DNA from: Streptomyces liangshanensis
GTDB taxonomy: Bacteria; Actinomycetota; Actinomycetes; Streptomycetales; Streptomycetaceae
Length of the DNA stretch: 64,000 nucleotides
Reading direction: 5' to 3'
Assembly (NCBI RefSeq): GCF_011694815.1
Contig: NZ_CP050177.1
Span: forward strand, 1,612,001-1,676,000
Shown here: piece by piece, positions 36,420-48,385 of the stretch
How the letters are laid out: each line of letters starts with the position of its first letter
How positions within the stretch are numbered: position 1 is the first letter of the stretch
Program-made: the position numbers and the translations under genes
The notes under the pieces: model-generated
Databases searched by the model: none
Told to the model about the DNA's origin: nothing
What the model saw: the letters and a program-made list of their open reading frames with translations, nothing else

Positions 36420-37337
36420 CTACTTGAGCGCGCCCGCCGTCAGCCCGGCCACCACCTGGCGCTGGAAGATGATGTACGCCCCCAGCACCGGGAGCATCGC
36501 CATGACGAGGCCGGCGAAGAGACCGGACCAGTCGCCCTTGTAGCCCTGGCTGCTCGCGAGCTGCACGAGTCCCTGGGTGAGCACCTTCTTGTCCGGGTCG
36601 GTGTTGAGCACCGTCGGCAGCAGGTACTGGTTCCACTGGCCGAGGAAGTTGAAGATGCCGACGCTGATCAGGCCGGGCTTGGCCATCGGCAGCATCACCT
36701 GGAAGAAGGTCCGCGTGTGCGAGGCCCCGTCGATGATCGCCGCCTCGGCGACCGACGTGGGCAGTGTCTTGAAGAACGACGTCAGGAAGAACACCGTGAA
36801 CGGCAGCGAGTAGGCGATGTACACCAGGATCAGGCCGTGGATGGTGTTCAGCAGACCGAGGTTGTTCATGACGTAGAACAGCGGGACGAGCGCCAGGATG
36901 ACGGGGAAGCTCATCCCTCCCACGAAGAGGAAGTAGATGAAGCGGTTGCCCGGGAACTCGAAGCGCGCGAGGACGTACGCGGCCATCGAGCCGAGCAGCA
37001 GCGTCCCGATGAGCGAACCGGCCACCACCAGGATGGTGTTGAGGAAGTAGTCGCTCATGTGCGCCTGGGTCCAGGCGCGCGACCAGTTCTCGAAGTGCAG
37101 CCTGTCCGGCAGGGCCCACGGCGTGGTCAGGATCGACTTGTCGTCCTTGAAGGACGTCATCACCGCCCAGAGCAGCGGCAGCACGACCAGGACGGACCAG
37201 ATGACCAGGACGCCGTGCGAGAAGACGTTGAGCACGCCACCGCTGCGGTCCTTGCCGGAGGGCGTGTCCAGCTTCTTGACGACCGGCCGTGCCTCGACGG
37301 TCCCGGCGGGAGGAGGAGGGGTGTCAGTGGTCTTCAT
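36420..37337 (-). CDS. ngcG: Sugar ABC transporter permease, CUT1 (NgcG-like)
   Basis: 305-residue inner-membrane permease with six predicted helices after a ~35-residue cytoplasmic N-terminus. The MalG-type EAA loop that contacts the ATPase is EAAIIDGASHTRTFFQVMLP (about 200-219). It works with NgcF and the lipoprotein NgcE for N-acetylglucosamine/chitobiose uptake. There is no ATPase gene in the operon, so the shared ATPase MsiK is presumed, as in other Streptomyces CUT1 systems. Its ATG overlaps the ngcF stop by one base (TGATG). Confidence 0.85.
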   Translation of the reverse strand: MKTTDTPPPPAGTVEARPVVKKLDTPSGKDRSGGVLNVFSHGVLVIWSVLVVLPLLWAVMTSFKDDKSILTTPWALPDRLHFENWSRAWTQAHMSDYFLNTILVVAGSLIGTLLLGSMAAYVLARFEFPGNRFIYFLFVGGMSFPVILALVPLFYVMNNLGLLNTIHGLILVYIAYSLPFTVFFLTSFFKTLPTSVAEAAIIDGASHTRTFFQVMLPMAKPGLISVGIFNFLGQWNQYLLPTVLNTDPDKKVLTQGLVQLASSQGYKGDWSGLFAGLVMAMLPVLGAYIIFQRQVVAGLTAGALK

Positions 37338-38338
37338 CAGAACTCCAGCCGCTCACGCCGACCCAGCCGCATCACGACGGCGGAGAAGATCAGCGTGACG
37401 ATGAGAAGGGCGACACCGATCGTGGTCGCGTATCCGGCCTGACCGTCACGGAACGCCTTCTGGTAGACGAGCAACGTCAGCACACTGGTGGAACCGTCGG
37501 GCCCGCCGGGGCCCACGGTGATGATCTGGACGACGGCGAAGGACTCCGCGCCCAGGGCGAGGATGCCCATGTAGACCCAGCCCGACTGCACGGTGTCCCA
37601 CAGCAGCGGCAGGGTGATGCGGAAGAAGGTGGTGACCCGGCTGGCGCCGTCGAGCAGCGCCGCCTCGTAGAAGTCCTTCGGGATGGAGGCCATGCCCGCG
37701 GAGAACAGGACGACAAAAAAGCCGACCTGACTCCATACCAGGACCGCCATGACGCACCACAGGGCGAGGTCCGGGTCGCCCAGCCACTCCGGCTGGACGC
37801 TGCCGAGGCCCACGCCGTCGAGCGCGGAGTTGATCAGGCCGCTGTTCGGGTTGTACGCGAACTGGAAGAGCAGCGCGACGATCGCGATCGAGAGCACCTG
37901 CGGGAAGAAGTAGACGATCTTGTAGAAGCCCGAGCCCTGGACCCCGGCGATCGCCGCTCCCTTTCGCCGCCGTCCTCCCACGTTCAGCATGAACGAGAAG
38001 AACAGCGCCAGGCCCAGCACCACGACGGGCAGCAGCAGCGCGAGGAGAACGCTGTGCTGCAACGACTTCCAGAAGGTGTCGTCGTCCAGCAGCCGGGAAT
38101 AGTTCCCGAAGCCGACCATCTTGAAGTCGGGGCTCAGACCGGTCCAGTCCGTGAACGAATAGTAGATGGACTGAATGAATGGCCAAATGACGAAAATGGT
38201 GTACATCGCCAAGGGGACCACCAAAAATCCCACGATGAACCGGTACTTGCCGTGTTGCATGTCTCCCGACCCCGAATCCTCGGCGGGTGCCGCCGTACTG
38301 CCTGGGGAACCGGAAGCCCCGGTGGGGCTTCCGGTCAC
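37337..38338 (-). CDS. ngcF: Sugar ABC transporter permease, CUT1 (NgcF-like)
   Basis: 333 residues; GTG 38338 start gives a Gly/Ser/Pro-rich N-terminus, and an internal ATG (MQHGKYRF, residue 27) is an alternative. Six to seven membrane helices, beginning FIVGFLVVPLAMYTIFVIWPF. The EAA loop is EAALLDGASRVTTFFRITLP (about 230-249). A basic insert GGRRRKG precedes helix 3. Co-transcribed: it begins 8 bases after the ngcE stop and its own stop overlaps ngcG. Part of the NgcEFG importer for chitin-derived amino sugars; the exact substrate is inferred from ngcE. Confidence 0.85.
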   Translation of the reverse strand: MTGSPTGASGSPGSTAAPAEDSGSGDMQHGKYRFIVGFLVVPLAMYTIFVIWPFIQSIYYSFTDWTGLSPDFKMVGFGNYSRLLDDDTFWKSLQHSVLLALLLPVVVLGLALFFSFMLNVGGRRRKGAAIAGVQGSGFYKIVYFFPQVLSIAIVALLFQFAYNPNSGLINSALDGVGLGSVQPEWLGDPDLALWCVMAVLVWSQVGFFVVLFSAGMASIPKDFYEAALLDGASRVTTFFRITLPLLWDTVQSGWVYMGILALGAESFAVVQIITVGPGGPDGSTSVLTLLVYQKAFRDGQAGYATTIGVALLIVTLIFSAVVMRLGRRERLEF

Positions 38339-38346
38339 GTCCGCTC

Positions 38347-39795
38347 CTACTGGTGCTTGTAGTGCTTGATCGAGGTGTCCTTGGCGGCTTCGTCGGCGAA
38401 GCCCTGCGCCTTCTTGACGGCCTCGGCCGGCGTGATGCGACCGGCCATCAGCTCACCGAGGACACCGGTACCGATCTTCTCCTTCTGGAGAGCCACGTAC
38501 CAGTCCTGGAGCCGCGGGTTGAGCACGTTGTCACCCGCGAGCTTCAGCGCGTCCACACCCGACTGCATCGCGGTGGACAGGGTCAGGCCGTCCGTGCCGC
38601 CGTTGAACGCGCTCAGGGACTTCACCTTCGTGGTGAAGTTCTTCGACGCGGCCTCGCTCAGCATGACGCGCAGCTGCTCCATGCCGCCCTGCGGGTTCGC
38701 GGCCTTCGCCGGCACGATGAACGGCTCGCCGCCACCGGCCCAGATGGTGCCGAACGGCAGCTTGTCCGAGCTGTCCAGGCTGGACGGCGCGGCCACCTTC
38801 ATCTGGAAGTCCTTCGGCGTGGTCTTCGCCGCCTCGTTCTCGACCCAGGAGCCGTTCGGGATGAACAGCGCCTTGCCCTCGGTCCACGCGGTCTGCGACT
38901 GGATGTGGTCGATACCGGGGGTGCCCTTGAGGATGTAGCCCTTCTTGAACAGCTCGTAGTACGCCTCGAAGGCGGACTTCACGGCCGGGTTCTTCCAGGC
39001 GTTCGGCTCGAGGTTGTCGATCGCGTCGAGGACCTCGCGGCCCCCGATCTTGCCGATGAACGGGTAGAGCGAGAACGGGATGTAGTACGGGTACTTGCCC
39101 GCGTACGTCCAGCCGGCGATGTTCTTCTTCTTGGCCTTCGCGCAGAGGGCCAGCATCGCGTCCCAGTCCTGGGGGTACTCGGCGTCGAGCTTGTCGAGAG
39201 CGGTCTGCGAGTACCACACGCCGTACACGGTGTAGGCGTAGTTCATGATCCACACGGGGTCGCCGTCGTACTGGCCCATCTCGACGATGCCGGGCCGCAG
39301 GGTGTCGCGGACCTTCTTCGCCGGGTCGTCGATCGACGGCGCGTCGAGCAGCGGGGTGAGGTCGGTCAGCTGCTTCTTGCCGACCAGGACGCCCATGTCC
39401 ATCTGCTCGGCGCCCGAGTTGTCGATCAGGTCCGGCGGGGTGCCGCCGTTGAACCGGGGCGACAGCTCGGACTGGATCTTCTGCGTCGAGGAGAACTTGA
39501 CCTTCGCCTTCGGGTACGCCTTCTCGAACAGCGCGACCGAGTCCTTCGCGTACTCCGTACCGAACCCTCCGTCGAACAGGACGAAGTCGAGCGGCGCCGT
39601 CTCGTTCACCCCGAGCGGGTTCTGTGCGGACGTCTTGCCCTTCTCGACCTTCTTGTCGGTCCCGCTGTCGCTGCTCGCGCACGAAGCCAGGAAGCCCATC
39701 GTCGGGACGGTGATCAGGCCGATCGCGGCCGATCGCTTGATGACGTCTCGACGGCCGAGGCCCTCGTTGGTGTGCTGAGCGGAGGTGGATCCCAT
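38347..39795 (-). CDS. ngcE: Sugar-binding lipoprotein (NgcE-like), Tat-type signal
   Basis: 482 residues from ATG 39795. The N-terminus has a twin-arginine motif GRRDVIKRS (Arg15-Arg16) and a lipobox FLASC (Cys39), so it is probably a Tat-exported lipoprotein. The mature part is a CUT1 family type 1 extracellular binding protein with LDFVLFDGGFGTEYAKDSV, FEKAYPKAKVKFSST, WAGGGEPFIVPAKAANPQGG and GELMAGRITPAEAVKKAQGF. The GMEQLRVML segment and the overall length fit NgcE, whose S. coelicolor homolog (recalled) binds N,N'-diacetylchitobiose. A DasR-type site over its promoter supports amino-sugar regulation. Confidence 0.85.
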   Translation of the reverse strand: MGSTSAQHTNEGLGRRDVIKRSAAIGLITVPTMGFLASCASSDSGTDKKVEKGKTSAQNPLGVNETAPLDFVLFDGGFGTEYAKDSVALFEKAYPKAKVKFSSTQKIQSELSPRFNGGTPPDLIDNSGAEQMDMGVLVGKKQLTDLTPLLDAPSIDDPAKKVRDTLRPGIVEMGQYDGDPVWIMNYAYTVYGVWYSQTALDKLDAEYPQDWDAMLALCAKAKKKNIAGWTYAGKYPYYIPFSLYPFIGKIGGREVLDAIDNLEPNAWKNPAVKSAFEAYYELFKKGYILKGTPGIDHIQSQTAWTEGKALFIPNGSWVENEAAKTTPKDFQMKVAAPSSLDSSDKLPFGTIWAGGGEPFIVPAKAANPQGGMEQLRVMLSEAASKNFTTKVKSLSAFNGGTDGLTLSTAMQSGVDALKLAGDNVLNPRLQDWYVALQKEKIGTGVLGELMAGRITPAEAVKKAQGFADEAAKDTSIKHYKHQ

Positions 39796-40028
39796 GCTCA
39801 AGTCCTCGCCTTCTCCAGGACTCAGGCGGTGTACCGGTCGCCCGTCCTTCTCGTCTGAGGCGAAGGGCCCCGCCACCGCGGTCAAATGAAGCTGGGTCGT
39901 GCAGGATTGTGGTGCTCGAATACAGAGAGAACGGCCTGAATGGCCGGTCGGATGCGGGCAGAGCCCTCCCCGCCGTCCCCGGTTCCTCCTGATCCGCCCG
40001 CCGCTTGAAACCTCGCGGGCCGGGTCCG

Positions 40029-40044
40029 ACAGGTATAGTCCACT
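40029..40044. promoter_or_regulatory. DasR-responsive element (dre)-like site
   Basis: ACAGGTATAGTCCACT matches the DasR consensus as I recall it (ACTGGTCTAGACCACT) at 13 of 16 positions. It covers the -10 box of the putative ngcE promoter, a position suited to repression. DasR is the GntR-family N-acetylglucosamine regulator of Streptomyces. Confidence 0.6.
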
Positions 40045-40061
40045 TGCCGCCGGGGGAGCAA
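40032..40061 (-). promoter_or_regulatory. Putative ngcE promoter
   Basis: On the minus strand TTGCTC (40061-40056), an 18-base spacer and TATACC (40037-40032). The -10 lies inside the DasR-like box. The implied 5' leader to the ngcE start is about 230 bases. Confidence 0.45.
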
Positions 40062-40206
40062 GATCGAAAGCAGGTTTGGACGGCAGTCTTTCCCTAGTTG
40101 AGACCTCGCGGATATATGAGCCGGTGATGTCCTCATTCGACCACCAGGGCTTCTCCGAAATGAACGGGTCTCGGCCACTCCCGTCCCCGACACACCTTCA
40201 ACACCC

Positions 40207-40235
40207 TTGACACCACTCCGCAGTTGCCTCCTACT
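40207..40235 (+). promoter_or_regulatory. Possible GH92 promoter
   Basis: TTGACA (40207-40212), 17 bases, CCTACT (40230-40235). The -35 is perfect, the -10 weak. Confidence 0.35.
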
Positions 40236-40255
40236 GGACCCCGCGTGTCCTGTTT

Positions 40256-40267
40256 GACAACGTTGTC
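40256..40267 (+). promoter_or_regulatory. Perfect palindrome GACAACGTTGTC before the GH92 gene
   Basis: A 12-base perfect palindrome with a central CG, typical of LacI-family operators, 30 bases upstream of the GH92 start and just past the putative promoter. It lies over a second TTGACA (40254-40259). Confidence 0.55.
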
Positions 40268-40296
40268 CAGCTTGGTTTCGCAGGAGGAAACTCGGT

Positions 40297-43200
40297 ATGC
40301 AGGAGAGATCCGGTCCCCGGCGCAGACAATGGCATACGGCCGCCCTCGTGGCGACCGCGTCGTTGCTCGTCCTGACGGCCCCGTCCGCCGCCCTCGCACA
40401 GCCCGCCCGGCCGGCGCCGGCCGATAGGGAATTCACCTCCTCATTCGAGGCGGACGAATCCCAGCCGGACTGGCGCAACACCGTAGAAGTCGGACCCGAC
40501 GGCGGGAAACGGGCATCCGGGGTCGACGGCGGCTTCAACGCCGGTATCCCCGGCAATGTCACCGACCAGGTGACCGAGGTCCGCGCCAGTGCCGAGAACG
40601 GAGGTGGCGGCGAGACCAAGGAGAATCTGGTCGACGTCACCCCCGGCACGAAATGGCTCGCCTTCGAGTCCACCGCCTGGCTGGAGTTCGACCTCGCACA
40701 GCCGGTCAAGGTGGTCACCTACGCCCTGACCTCGGCGAACGACCACGCGGAGCGCGACCCGGAGGACTGGACGCTCCAGGGCTCGGCCGACGGGAAGGAG
40801 TGGAAGGACCTCGACTCCCGTACCGGCGAGACATTCTCGGAACGCTTTCAGACCAAATCATATGAATTCGATAATTCAACCGCGTTCGCGCATTACCGGC
40901 TGAACATCACGGCGAACAACGGTGGTTCGGGCTCCAACATCACCCAACTGGCGGACGTCCAGTTCTCCGACGGCGACACCAGCCCGCCGGCGCCGGCCGA
41001 GATGCGCACCCAGGTCGACCGCGGCCCGTCCGGCTCGCCGACCGCGAAGTCCGGCGCCGGGTTCACCGGCACCCGGGCGCTGAAGTACGCCGGTACGCAC
41101 CAGCCCGAGGGGCGCGCGTACTCGTACAACAAGGTCTTCGACGTCAACACGGCCGTGCGGCGCGACACCGCGCTCTCGTACCGGATCTACCCGTCCCTCC
41201 CGGAGACGGACCTCAACTACCCGGCGACGAACGTGTCGGTGGACCTGGCCTTCACCGACGGCACGTACCTCAGCGACCTCAAGGCGCTCGACTCGCACGG
41301 CGGCCTGCTGACCCCGCAGGGCCAGGGCGCCGCCAAGCGGCTGTACGTCAACCAGTGGAACCAGGTCGACTCCCGCATCGGCTCGGTCGCCGCGGGCAAG
41401 ACCGTGGACCGCGTCCTGGTCGCGTACGACGCGCCCAAGGGCCCCGGGAAGTTCCAGGGCTGGATCGACGACATCACCCTGGCGCCCAAGGCCCCGGAGA
41501 AGCGCCTCGCGCACCTGTCGGACTACGCGTCCACGGTCCGCGGCACCAACTCCAGCGGGTCGTTCTCGCGCGGCAACACCTTCCCGGCGACCGCCGTGCC
41601 GAACGGCTTCAACTTCTGGACCCCGGTGACCAACGCCGGTTCCGACAGCTGGCTGTACGAGTACGCGCGCGCCAACAACGCCGACAACCTGCCGACGCTC
41701 CTGGCGTTCAGCGCCAGCCACGAGCCGAGCCCCTGGATGGGTGACCGGCAGACCTTCCAGCTGATGCCGTCCGTGGCCACCGGCGTCCCGGACCCGGACC
41801 GCGCCGAGCGGGCGCTGCCCTTCCGGCACGAGAACGAGACGGCGAAGCCGCACTACTACGGCGTCACGTTCGAGAACGGCCTCAAGGCCGAGATGACGCC
41901 GACCGACCACGCGGCGATGATGCGGTTCACCTACCCCGGTGACGACGCCAGCATCGTGTTCGACAACATTTCGAACGCGGGTGGGCTCACCCTCGACCCG
42001 GCGACCGACTCCTTCACCGGCTTCTCGGACGTCAAGAGCGGTCTGTCGACCGGCGCGACACGCCTCTTCGTGTACGGCGTCTTCGACGCCCCCGTCACCG
42101 CGAGCGGCAAGCTCACCGGCGGCGGGCGGGACGACGTCACCGGCTACCTGCGCTTCGACGCGGGAGCCGACCGTATCGTCGGACTGCGCCTCGCGACCTC
42201 GCTGATCAGCGTCGACCAGGCGAAGAAGAACCTCGCCGACGAGATCCCGGCCGGCACGGGCTTCGAGAAGGTCGAGAGCCGCGCGCAGAAGGCGTGGGAC
42301 GGCCTGCTGGGCCGGATCGAGGTGGAGGGCGCGGACCACGACCAGCTGACGTCCCTGTACTCCAGCCTCTACCGGCTCTACCTGTACCCGAACTCGGGCT
42401 TCGAGAACACCGGTACGAAGGCGCGGCCGAAGCAGCAGTACGCCAGCCCCTTCTCGCCGCAGACCGGCCCCGACACGCCGACCCAGACCGGCGCGAAGAT
42501 CGTCGACGGTGAGGTGTACGTCAACAACGGCTTCTGGGACACCTATCGGACGACGTGGCCCGCGTACTCCTTCCTCACCCCGAAGAAGGCCGGGAAGCTC
42601 GTCGACGGGTTCGTCCAGCAGTACAAGGACGGCGGCTGGATCTCCCGCTGGTCCTCACCCGGGTACGCCGACCTGATGACCGGCACCAGCTCGGACGTGG
42701 CCTTCGCCGACGCGTACGTGAAGGGGGTCGACTTCGACGCGGAGACGGCGTACGAGGCGGCCCTGAAGAACGCGACCGTGGCTCCCCCGATGTCGGGCGT
42801 GGGCCGCAAGGGCATGGAGACGTCGCCGTTCCTCGGCTACGCGTCCACCGAGACCCACGAGGGCCTCTCCTGGTCGCTGGAGGGCTACCTCAACGACTAC
42901 GGCCTCGCGGAGATGGGCCAGGCGCTCTACAAGAAGACGAAGAAGGCGCGCTACAAGGAGGAGTCCGAGTACTTCCTCAACCGCGCCCAGAACTACGTCT
43001 CGCTCTTCGACACCAAGGCCGGCTTCTTCCAGGGCCGTAACCTCAAGGGCGACTGGCGGGTGCCGTCGGCGAACTACGACCCGCGGGTCTGGGGGTACGA
43101 CTACACCGAGACGAACGGCTGGGGCTACGCCTTCACCGCGCCGCAGGACAGCCGCGGGCTGGCCAACCTGTACGGCGGCCGGGCCGGACTCGCCGACAAG

Positions 43201-44142
43201 CTCGACACCTACTTCGCGACGCCGGAGACCGCCGGGGCCGAGTTCGTGGGCTCGTACGGCGGCGTCATCCACGAGATGACGGAGGCGCGCGACGTCCGGA
43301 TGGGCATGTACGGGCACTCCAACCAGGTCGCCCACCACGTCACGTACATGTACAACGCGGCCTCGCAGCCGTGGAAGACGCAGGAGAAGGTCCGCGAGGT
43401 CCTCTCCCGGCTCTACACCGGCAGCGAGATCGGCCAGGGATACCACGGCGACGAGGACAACGGCGAGCAGTCGGCCTGGTACCTCTTCTCGTCCCTGGGC
43501 TTCTACCCGCTGGTGATGGGCAGTGGCGAGTACGCGATCGGCTCGCCGCTCTTCACGAAGACGACGGTGCACCTGGAGAACGGCCGCGACCTGGTCGTCA
43601 AGGCGCCGAAGAACAGCGCGAAGAACATCTACGTGCAGGGCCTGAAGGTCAACGGCAAGACCTGGAACTCCACCTCGCTGCCGCACGACGTGCTGGAGAA
43701 GGGCGGGGTCCTGGAGTTCGCCATGGGATCCAAGCCCTCCACCTGGGGCACGGGCGCGAACGCGGCCCCGGTCTCGATCACGAAGGACGACAAGGTGCCG
43801 GCGCCGCGCACGGACGCGGTCACCGCGTCGGGCCCGCTCTTCGACAACTCCTCGCGCACCGAGGCCCCCGTCGAGTCGGTGGACCTGCCGGTGGCCACGT
43901 CCACGCGGGCGGTGCAGTACACGCTGACGTCGGCCAAGGCCGCTACGGCGCCGGGTGGTTGGCGGCTGGAGGGTTCGGCCGACGGCACGACGTGGAAGAC
44001 GCTGGACACGCGGGCGGGTGAGACCTTCGCGTGGGACAAGCAGACGCGGGCGTTCACGGTCCCGCGTCCCGGGTCGTACGCGCACTACCGGCTGGTGACG
44101 GACGGTCAGGCGACGCTGGCGGAGGTGGAGCTGCTGCGCTGA
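40297..44142 (+). CDS. Secreted GH92 alpha-mannosidase with N- and C-terminal discoidin-like domains
   Basis: 1281 residues from ATG 40297 with an AGGAGG ribosome site. Signal peptide 1-34 (cleavage after SAALA). Residues about 45-225 form an F5/8 type C (discoidin) carbohydrate-binding-like domain, then a beta-sandwich (about 235-395). The GH92 catalytic core (about 405-1150) includes NGFNFWTPVT, NNGFWDTYRTTWP, and GYHGDEDNGEQSAWY (near 1047), which contains the catalytic acid Glu; GH92 enzymes are calcium-dependent exo-mannosidases with inverting mechanism. The C-terminal ~120 residues repeat the discoidin theme (VQYTLTSAKAATAPGGW). A patch of AT-rich codons occurs near residues 187-200. 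It probably trims mannose from extracellular glycans for uptake. Confidence 0.92.
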   Translation: MQERSGPRRRQWHTAALVATASLLVLTAPSAALAQPARPAPADREFTSSFEADESQPDWRNTVEVGPDGGKRASGVDGGFNAGIPGNVTDQVTEVRASAENGGGGETKENLVDVTPGTKWLAFESTAWLEFDLAQPVKVVTYALTSANDHAERDPEDWTLQGSADGKEWKDLDSRTGETFSERFQTKSYEFDNSTAFAHYRLNITANNGGSGSNITQLADVQFSDGDTSPPAPAEMRTQVDRGPSGSPTAKSGAGFTGTRALKYAGTHQPEGRAYSYNKVFDVNTAVRRDTALSYRIYPSLPETDLNYPATNVSVDLAFTDGTYLSDLKALDSHGGLLTPQGQGAAKRLYVNQWNQVDSRIGSVAAGKTVDRVLVAYDAPKGPGKFQGWIDDITLAPKAPEKRLAHLSDYASTVRGTNSSGSFSRGNTFPATAVPNGFNFWTPVTNAGSDSWLYEYARANNADNLPTLLAFSASHEPSPWMGDRQTFQLMPSVATGVPDPDRAERALPFRHENETAKPHYYGVTFENGLKAEMTPTDHAAMMRFTYPGDDASIVFDNISNAGGLTLDPATDSFTGFSDVKSGLSTGATRLFVYGVFDAPVTASGKLTGGGRDDVTGYLRFDAGADRIVGLRLATSLISVDQAKKNLADEIPAGTGFEKVESRAQKAWDGLLGRIEVEGADHDQLTSLYSSLYRLYLYPNSGFENTGTKARPKQQYASPFSPQTGPDTPTQTGAKIVDGEVYVNNGFWDTYRTTWPAYSFLTPKKAGKLVDGFVQQYKDGGWISRWSSPGYADLMTGTSSDVAFADAYVKGVDFDAETAYEAALKNATVAPPMSGVGRKGMETSPFLGYASTETHEGLSWSLEGYLNDYGLAEMGQALYKKTKKARYKEESEYFLNRAQNYVSLFDTKAGFFQGRNLKGDWRVPSANYDPRVWGYDYTETNGWGYAFTAPQDSRGLANLYGGRAGLADKLDTYFATPETAGAEFVGSYGGVIHEMTEARDVRMGMYGHSNQVAHHVTYMYNAASQPWKTQEKVREVLSRLYTGSEIGQGYHGDEDNGEQSAWYLFSSLGFYPLVMGSGEYAIGSPLFTKTTVHLENGRDLVVKAPKNSAKNIYVQGLKVNGKTWNSTSLPHDVLEKGGVLEFAMGSKPSTWGTGANAAPVSITKDDKVPAPRTDAVTASGPLFDNSSRTEAPVESVDLPVATSTRAVQYTLTSAKAATAPGGWRLEGSADGTTWKTLDTRAGETFAWDKQTRAFTVPRPGSYAHYRLVTDGQATLAEVELLR

Positions 44143-44160
44143 CGCGGGACCTTCGGGTGA

Positions 44161-44194
44161 GGACGGGCCACCAGCACACGCCGGTGGCCCGTCC
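44161..44194 (+). terminator. Hairpin terminator after the GH92 gene
   Basis: 12-base-pair perfect stem (44161-44172 with 44183-44194), 10-base loop, 18 bases after the stop. Confidence 0.75.
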
Positions 44195-44298
44195 GGCGTC
44201 CGGGGGCCGCGCGTCGGTGGCTGGGCCCACGCGTGGCGGTCCGATCCCGTCCGGCGCAGACTGGGAAGTGGTGTGCTTCCACGCAGAGGGGACGCGCG

Positions 44299-45345
44299 AT
44301 GGCCCTCACCCGTCGGACCAGGAATCGTACGGTGCTCGTGTCGGAGCCGGGCGGCACGTTCACCGTCACGGAAACCCCCGTGCGCGAGCCAGGCCCCGGC
44401 GAGGTGCGGGTCGCCGTGGAGGCGTGCGGGATCTGCCATTCGGACGTGTCGGTCGTCGACGGGCAGCTGCCGGGGACGGCCTTCCCCCTCACCCCGGGCC
44501 ACGAGATCGCCGGGCGGGTCGAGGCCCTCGGGGACGGGGTCACCGGCGTACGGAAGGGGCAGCGCGTCGCGTGCGGCTACATCGCCGGGACGTGCGGGCG
44601 CTGCGAGGCGTGCCGGTCCGGGGACTCGGTGAACTGCGTGGAGGCGCAGACCCCGGGTGTCTCGTACCCGGGCGGTTTCGCCGACACGGTGGTGCTCCCG
44701 GAGAGCGCCCTCTCCCTGGTCCCCGACGGGCTGGCCTCGGCGGACGCGGCGGCGCTGGCGTGCGCGGGCCTGAGCGCGTTCAACGCCCTGCGCAACAGCG
44801 CGGCCAGGCCGGGTGACCTCGTCGCGGTGCAGGGGCTGGGCGGGGTGGGGCACCTGGCGGTGCGGATCGCGGCGCGGATGGGCTTCGAGACGGTGGCGGT
44901 CGCGCGGGGCAGGGAGAAGGCGCGGCTCGCGGTCGATCTGGGGGCCGACCATTACATCGACAGCACGGAGCAGGACGTGGCCCGGACGCTGACGGAGTAC
45001 GGCGGCGGGTACGGGGGCGCCAAGGTGGTCGTCTCGACGGTCACGGACGCGGCGGCGACGACGTCGGCGCTGGGCGGTCTGGGCCGGCGGGGCGAGCTGG
45101 TCCTCGTGGGGATCGCCCCGGAGGACCTGCGGATCAGCGGCTGGGAGCTGATCGGCGGGACGAAGAAGGTCTACGGGCTGATCTCGGGGACGACCCTGGA
45201 TCGCGAGGAGATGTTCCGCTTCGCGGTCAGGACGGGGATCCGGCCGTGGACGGAGCAGGTGCCTCTCGAAGAGGTGAGCGCGGCCTACGCGAGGATGCTG
45301 GCGGGCGAGGCCCGCTTCCGCATGGTGCTGACCACCGGCCACTGA
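44299..45345 (+). CDS. Zinc-dependent alcohol dehydrogenase (MDR family)
   Basis: 348 residues from ATG 44299 with AGAGGGGA upstream. Catalytic zinc ligands are Cys in EACGICHSDVS and the GHE motif (LTPGHEIAGRV). The structural zinc lobe is CGRCEACRSGDSVNC with the C-x2-C-x2-C-x7-C pattern. The NAD(P) Rossmann motif is QGLGGVGHLAVRIA. This is the AdhA/AdhP-like class acting on primary alcohols and aldehydes. Whether it belongs with the mannosidase is unclear; a terminator separates them. Confidence 0.9.
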   Translation: MALTRRTRNRTVLVSEPGGTFTVTETPVREPGPGEVRVAVEACGICHSDVSVVDGQLPGTAFPLTPGHEIAGRVEALGDGVTGVRKGQRVACGYIAGTCGRCEACRSGDSVNCVEAQTPGVSYPGGFADTVVLPESALSLVPDGLASADAAALACAGLSAFNALRNSAARPGDLVAVQGLGGVGHLAVRIAARMGFETVAVARGREKARLAVDLGADHYIDSTEQDVARTLTEYGGGYGGAKVVVSTVTDAAATTSALGGLGRRGELVLVGIAPEDLRISGWELIGGTKKVYGLISGTTLDREEMFRFAVRTGIRPWTEQVPLEEVSAAYARMLAGEARFRMVLTTGH

Positions 45346-45351
45346 CGAGGC

Positions 45352-45393
45352 AGGCCCGGTCCCCCCTCCCGCGCGGGAGGGGGGACCGGGCCT
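45352..45393. terminator. Bidirectional hairpin terminator between the dehydrogenase and acnA
   Basis: 19-base-pair perfect stem (45352-45370 with 45375-45393), 4-base loop GCGC, between convergent stops. Confidence 0.9.
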
Positions 45394-45410
45394 TCGTGCA
45401 CCGCGGCTCT

Positions 45411-48237
<2,827 letters not shown>

Positions 48238-48280
48238 GTAACCCTCACCGGTCGGGCGACTCCGGTACGCCTTCGGCATA

Positions 48281-48298
48281 TATCTCGATGTCGAGATA
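48281..48298. promoter_or_regulatory. Perfect inverted repeat TATCTCGA-TG-TCGAGATA upstream of acnA
   Basis: 8-base arms around TG (48281-48288, 48291-48298), 156 bases upstream of acnA and 88 upstream of the divergent gene. A strong operator candidate; the regulator is unknown. Confidence 0.6.
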
Positions 48299-48385
48299 AC
48301 TCTAGTACATGACCGCCCAGAGGTCATGCCCGGACCCGCCTGAGCGCGGTCCTCACCCGATCCGGCCGATCGCTAGCCTGTTCGC

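Larger units (their letters stand above)
39796..40296. other. 501-base divergent regulatory region between ngcE and the GH92 gene
   Basis: No convincing ORF. It is AT-richer than its surroundings and holds the putative ngcE promoter with a DasR-like box, a possible GH92 promoter and a perfect 12-base palindrome, listed separately. The stretch 40075-40200 has no feature I can name. Confidence 0.6.
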
